Assembly: GCA_003241695.1 (NCBI GenBank)
Contig: QFPN01000002.1
Span: 62,001-126,000 of the forward strand
DNA: 64,000 bases
Reading direction: 5' to 3'
From: Ancylobacter novellus
GTDB lineage: Bacteria; Pseudomonadota; Alphaproteobacteria; Rhizobiales; Methylopilaceae
Shown: positions 60,208-64,000 of the stretch, piece after piece
Layout of the letters: each line of letters opens with the position of its first letter
Numbering within the stretch: position 1 is the stretch's first letter
The notes under the pieces: generated by a model
What the model saw: the letters and a program-made list of their open reading frames with translations, nothing else
Databases searched by the model: none
What the model was told of the DNA's origin: nothing
Made by a program: the position numbers and the translations under genes

Positions 60208-62652
60208 ATGATGCGTATGGTTCGAGTGTTCGGGCGTCTCGCGCTCGCGTCGTCGGTCGCCGTCGGGGCGATCACGGCTGGCGCCGGTTTTGGCTTGCCC
60301 GGCGCATCCTCGGCATACGCCCAGAGCGGCGGCATCACCGTTCGCGGCAACCAGCGCGTCGACTCTGAAACCGTGCGGTCCTATTTCACGGGTCGCGGCG
60401 CGCTCAATCAGGCGACGATCGACGAGGGAATTCGCGGCCTCTACGCCAGCGGTCTGTTTTCCGACGTGCATGTGAGCCGCGCGGGCTCCGGCATCGTGGT
60501 GACGGTGCGCGAGAACAACGTGCTCAACCGCGTCGCCTTCGAAGGCAACAAGAAGATCAAGGACGCGGTGCTCGCGGCCGAGGTCCAGTCGAAGCCGCGC
60601 GGGCCGTACAATCCCGCGATCATCCAGGCCGACGCCCAGCGCATTCAGGACATCTATCGCCGCTCCGGCCGCTATGAAGTGACCGTCGAGCCGAAGACGA
60701 TCTCGCAGCCGTCCGGCCGCGTCGATCTCGTGTTCGAGATCAACGAAGGCGAGAAGACCAAGATTTCGGCCATCAATTTCGAGGGCAACACCGCCTTCGA
60801 TTCCGGCACGCTGCGCGACCAGCTCACGACCACCGAGTCGAACTGGCTGAGCTGGATCAAGACCTCCGACGTCTATGATCCCGACCGCGTCAACGCCGAC
60901 CTCGAGCTGCTCCGCAAGTTCTACCTGAATCACGGCTACGCGGATTTCCGCGTCGTGTCGGCCAACGCCGCGCTCGACAAGGCGACCAACGCCTTCACGC
61001 TCACCATCGCCGTCGAGGAGGGCCAGAAGTACAAGTTCGGCGCCGTCGACGTGGAGTCGAGCGTGCCGGACGTCGACGCCAGCACGCTGCGCGGCAAGAT
61101 CCAGTCTTCGCCGGGCTCGACCTACAGCGCCCAGGACATCGACAAGTCGGTCGAGGCCATGTCGCTCGACCTCGCGGCGCGCGGCTACGCCTTCGCGCAG
61201 GTTCGCCCCCGCGGCGACCGCAACATGTCGGATTCTTCCATCGGCGTGACCTACGTCGTGGAGGAGGGCGCGCGCGTCTATGTCGAGCGCATCAACATCC
61301 GCGGCAACACCCGCACGCGCGACTACGTCATCCGCCGCGAGTTCGACCTCGGCGAGGGCGACGCCTACAACCAGATCTTCATCGATCGCGCCGAGCGGCG
61401 CCTGAAGGCGCTCGGCTTCTTCAAGACGGTCAAGATCGGCACCGAGCCCGGCTCCTCGCCCGACCGCGTCATCGTGAACGTGGACGTCGAGGATCAGCCG
61501 ACGGGCGAGTTCTCGGTCGCCGGCGGCTATTCGAGCCAGGACGGCATCATCGGCGAAGTGGCGCTCGGCGAGCGCAACTTCCTCGGCCGCGGCCAGTACG
61601 CCCGCATCGCGGCGCAGTTCGGCCAGAACGTGTCGGGCTTCGATTTCTCGTTCACCGAGCCTTACTTCCTCGGCACGCGCGTTTCGGCCGGCATCGACCT
61701 CTACGCCAAGAAGCGCGACGAGACGGACTACACGTCCTACAAGCTCGACACCTACGGCGGCGGCGTGCGCTTCGGCCTGCCGATCACCGAAGAGTTCACG
61801 GTCGGCACTCGCTACCAGATCTACCAGCAGGATCTGAAGGTCCCGAGCGACTACAAGCTCACCACGACCACGAAGAAGGGCCGGACCGTCCTCAATCCGG
61901 ATCGCGCCTCCGCGGCCATTCTCGAGGCTGAGGGCAAGACGCTCACCTCGCTCGCCGGTCTCTCGCTGATCTACAACACGCTCGACAATCCGCAGGCGCC
62001 GACGCAGGGCTTATACGCGGAGCTGAAGGGCGACGTGGCGGGCCTCGGCGGCGACTCCCAGTATTTCCGTGGAACCTTCGACGGCCGCTACTATCATCCG
62101 CTGTTCAACGAGAACTTCATCGGCATGCTGCGCGCGCAGGCGGGTCACATCGTGGCCTTCGGCAGCGACGACCTCGCCGTGCTCGATCACTTCCCCGGCG
62201 GTCCGGATCTGGTCCGCGGCTTCGAGCCTCAAGGTTTTGGTCCGCGCGATGTCGGGACTTACAGAATAGACCGTAATGGCGACAAAGTTCGCAATCTCAA
62301 GAACGGCAGCCCGAACGACGATCCGCTCGGCGGCACGACCTATTTCGGCGGTTCGGCTGAGGTTCAGTTCCCGATCTTCGGCATTCCGAAGGAGATCGGC
62401 CTGAAGGGCGCGGTGTTCGCCGACGCCGGCACGGTGTTCGACTACAAGGGCATCAAGAGCCTGACGGACGACAACAGGACGGTGCTGGTCAACGTCCAGT
62501 CGGACAACGCCAAGCTCCGGTCTTCGGTCGGCGCCTCGCTGATGTGGAACTCGCCGCTCGGCCCGATCCGCTTCGACTTCGCCAAGGTGCTGTCGAAGTC
62601 CAAATACGACGAAACGCAGTTCTTCCGCTTCTCGGGCGGCACGCGCTTCTGA
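60208..62652 (+). CDS. bamA: outer membrane protein assembly factor BamA
   Basis: The 814-residue Omp85 protein has a signal peptide (cleaved after AYAQ, near residue 39). Five POTRA domains follow (about 40-440, starting ITVRGNQRVDSETVRSYF), then a 16-strand barrel with FTEPYFLGTRVSAGIDLY and LVRGFEPQGFGPRD (the VRGF/Y motif of L6). It ends FFRFSGGTRF with terminal Phe. It inserts beta-barrel proteins in the outer membrane. ATG at 60208 is chosen, since a longer reading from 60100 precedes the signal peptide. Confidence 0.96.
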   Translation: MMRMVRVFGRLALASSVAVGAITAGAGFGLPGASSAYAQSGGITVRGNQRVDSETVRSYFTGRGALNQATIDEGIRGLYASGLFSDVHVSRAGSGIVVTVRENNVLNRVAFEGNKKIKDAVLAAEVQSKPRGPYNPAIIQADAQRIQDIYRRSGRYEVTVEPKTISQPSGRVDLVFEINEGEKTKISAINFEGNTAFDSGTLRDQLTTTESNWLSWIKTSDVYDPDRVNADLELLRKFYLNHGYADFRVVSANAALDKATNAFTLTIAVEEGQKYKFGAVDVESSVPDVDASTLRGKIQSSPGSTYSAQDIDKSVEAMSLDLAARGYAFAQVRPRGDRNMSDSSIGVTYVVEEGARVYVERINIRGNTRTRDYVIRREFDLGEGDAYNQIFIDRAERRLKALGFFKTVKIGTEPGSSPDRVIVNVDVEDQPTGEFSVAGGYSSQDGIIGEVALGERNFLGRGQYARIAAQFGQNVSGFDFSFTEPYFLGTRVSAGIDLYAKKRDETDYTSYKLDTYGGGVRFGLPITEEFTVGTRYQIYQQDLKVPSDYKLTTTTKKGRTVLNPDRASAAILEAEGKTLTSLAGLSLIYNTLDNPQAPTQGLYAELKGDVAGLGGDSQYFRGTFDGRYYHPLFNENFIGMLRAQAGHIVAFGSDDLAVLDHFPGGPDLVRGFEPQGFGPRDVGTYRIDRNGDKVRNLKNGSPNDDPLGGTTYFGGSAEVQFPIFGIPKEIGLKGAVFADAGTVFDYKGIKSLTDDNRTVLVNVQSDNAKLRSSVGASLMWNSPLGPIRFDFAKVLSKSKYDETQFFRFSGGTRF

Positions 62653-62688
62653 CGAAATCCCTTCCGGGATCGTCTAAAATTCGTTAAG

Positions 62689-62720
62689 CGGGCGGCGGAC
62701 GCACATCCGCCGCCCGTTTT
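62689..62720 (+). terminator. intrinsic terminator after bamA
   Basis: Perfect 11-base arms CGGGCGGCGGA (62689-62699) and TCCGCCGCCCG (62706-62716) with a six-base loop are followed by TTTT. It separates bamA from lpxD, which are usually co-transcribed. Confidence 0.92.
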
Positions 62721-62754
62721 CGCGTGCGTCGGCCGTCCTTGCGCCGCGAGACCG

Positions 62755-63639
62755 ATGACCGAACCCCGCTTCCTCGCCAGACCCGAGCCGCTTGACCTCG
62801 ACGGCCTGATCGCGCTGACGGGCGCACGCCCGGCGCGCGCGTCCGCGGCGCTTGCGATCACGGGCGTGGCCGCTCTCGACAGGGCAGGGCCGTCCGACCT
62901 CGCCTTCATCGCAGACGAGGCGCAGGCTGGAGTTCTTTCCGGCGCGCGCGCTGGAGCATGCCTCGTGCCGCCGACGCTTGCCGGCAGCGTTCCGGCCAAC
63001 GTGGTCGCGCTTGTCAGCGACAGGCCCGCCCGCGCCTTCGCGCTTGCGGCGCGCGCGCTGTTTCCCAAGGCGTCACGTCCCGAACCTCTGTTCGGGGCGG
63101 GCGTGTCGGCGGGCGCCATGGTTCATCCGGACGCGCGGCTCGAGCCGGACGTCTCCGTCGAGCCCGGCGCGGTCGTCGGTCCTCGGGTGGAGATCGGCCG
63201 CGGCGCGACGATCGGGGCCAACGCCGTCATCGGCGCGGACGTGCGCATCGGGCGTGACGCCGCTCTCGGGGCCGGCGTCGTCGCGGTCAACGCTCTCATC
63301 GGCGACCGCGCCGTGGTGGGGGCCGGCGCGCGCCTCGGCCATCCTGCGCCGCTGGCCTCGGGCTGCGCGCCGAGCGTGGGACGCGTCATCGTGCAGGACG
63401 ACGTCTGGATCGGCGCCAACGTCTCGATCGCGCGCGGGCGCCTGCGTGATACCGTCATCGGGGAGAAGAGCCTGATCGACGATCTCGCTTACGTCGGTCC
63501 CGAGGCGACGATCGGCCGGTTCTGCGTGGTGCCGGCTCTTGGCGTCGTCACCGCCGGAACGACGTTTCCCGACTTCTTCGTACTCGCCGCGGACCCGGCC
63601 GCCCGGCCGGCGCCGTGGGCTCAAGGACAGATCGAATGA
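62755..63639 (+). CDS. lpxD: LpxD-like N-acyltransferase, divergent and probably altered
   Basis: The 294-residue protein has the LpxD uridine-binding domain (ALDRAGPSDLAFIAD, ARAGACLVPP) and a left-handed beta-helix of hexapeptides (IGRGATIGANAVIGADVRIG, VIVQDDVWIGANVSIARGRLRDTVIGE). Two features differ from typical LpxD: the catalytic His of the IAHNV motif is replaced (DLAYVGPEATIG, Pro249 at that site) and TIDRG is SIARG. The chain also stops about 50 residues early, lacking the C-terminal helices. It sits at the lpxD position before fabZ. It may be inactive, use another residue, or be complemented elsewhere. Overlaps fabZ by ATGA. Confidence 0.8.
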   Translation: MTEPRFLARPEPLDLDGLIALTGARPARASAALAITGVAALDRAGPSDLAFIADEAQAGVLSGARAGACLVPPTLAGSVPANVVALVSDRPARAFALAARALFPKASRPEPLFGAGVSAGAMVHPDARLEPDVSVEPGAVVGPRVEIGRGATIGANAVIGADVRIGRDAALGAGVVAVNALIGDRAVVGAGARLGHPAPLASGCAPSVGRVIVQDDVWIGANVSIARGRLRDTVIGEKSLIDDLAYVGPEATIGRFCVVPALGVVTAGTTFPDFFVLAADPAARPAPWAQGQIE

Positions 63640-64000
63640 CCGAGGTTTCAGACGCGACCGCCGCTCCGACCGAACTCGGTTCGGCCGACATCATGGCGAT
63701 CATGTCCTATCTGCCGCATCGCTATCCGTTCCTGCTCGTCGACAAGATCGTCGGCATGCGCCGCGACGAGTTCGGGATCGGAATCAAGAACGTCACGGTC
63801 AACGAGCCGCAGTTCCAGGGCCATTTCCCGGGACAGCCGGTGATGCCCGGCGTTCTTTTGATCGAGGGGATGGCCCAGACCGCGGGCGCGATGTGCGTGG
63901 CGTCCCGCGTCGCGGGCACGCCGCGCATCGTCTATTTCATGACGATCGACAAGGTGAAGTTCCGCAAGCCTGTCGTGCCCGGCGACGTGGTCGAATACCA
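63636..64000 (+). CDS. fabZ: 3-hydroxyacyl-ACP dehydratase FabZ, 5' part only
   Basis: The first 121 residues are present; the gene runs off the right edge. The hot-dog fold shows LPHRYPFLLVDKI, the catalytic GHFPGQPVMPGVLLIEGMAQ with His and Glu, and KVKFRKPVVPGDVV. It dehydrates 3-hydroxyacyl-ACP in fatty-acid synthesis and balances precursors with the adjacent lipid A pathway. ATG overlaps the LpxD stop. Confidence 0.95.
   Translation, partial: MTEVSDATAAPTELGSADIMAIMSYLPHRYPFLLVDKIVGMRRDEFGIGIKNVTVNEPQFQGHFPGQPVMPGVLLIEGMAQTAGAMCVASRVAGTPRIVYFMTIDKVKFRKPVVPGDVVEY

Overview
The window is a GC-rich, gene-dense piece of an alphaproteobacterial chromosome, most likely from the order Hyphomicrobiales (Rhizobiales). 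The signs are the gene order, an S2 ribosomal protein with a long C-terminal extension, the NAD-dependent FdsGBA-type formate dehydrogenase and frequent GTG starts in overlapping operons. Genus and species cannot be read from the sequence; the formate dehydrogenase fits a methylotroph but does not prove it. The left part (1-6703) reads as a guanidine-use island. A guanidine-I (ykkC) riboswitch leads an ABC transporter (periplasmic binding protein, permease, ATPase), then a ureohydrolase-family protein with the marks of nickel-dependent guanidine hydrolase (GdmH), a His-rich protein of unknown family that looks like a nickel handler, and a HupE/UreJ-type nickel permease. Divergently transcribed at the left edge is the start of ureD, so the urea released from guanidine would be passed to urease. 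Next come a tartrate/D-malate dehydrogenase, a ChaA-type cation/proton antiporter, and a small AT-rich accessory patch (about 9.6-11.2 kb, DUF4145 protein) abutting the 3' end of a tRNA-Ser(GCT). Positions 11.4-17 kb hold small envelope and stress genes and an ECF sigma/anti-sigma pair facing a DUF4394 gene. Positions 17.1-24.6 kb hold a LysR regulator and the fds operon (fdsG, fdsB, fdsA, fdhD/fdsC, fdsD). The middle (24.6-49.7 kb) is mixed housekeeping: PAP2 phosphatase, EamA transporter, thiD, ppx/gppA, rlmE, a Cu/Zn superoxide dismutase with a changed zinc ligand, a divergent LpxC paralogue, an MFS exporter, guaB, an RTX-repeat protein, an RsmB-type methyltransferase, guaA, an AT-richer DUF1152 gene, a TetR-controlled NAD(P)-binding protein with a clear operator palindrome, the queC-queD-queE operon for preQ0, an L,D-transpeptidase and an NnrU-like membrane protein. 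The right end (49.8-64 kb) is the conserved core run of a YfgM-like protein, a short lipoprotein where bamB normally lies, der, rpsB, tsf, pyrH, frr, uppS, cdsA, dxr, rseP, bamA, lpxD and fabZ. Two members are odd. The bamB position holds only a lipidated N-terminus with no beta-propeller, and the LpxD-like protein lacks the catalytic His and part of the acyl-site helix. Two families of palindromic intergenic repeats are scattered through the window, often as mirrored pairs.
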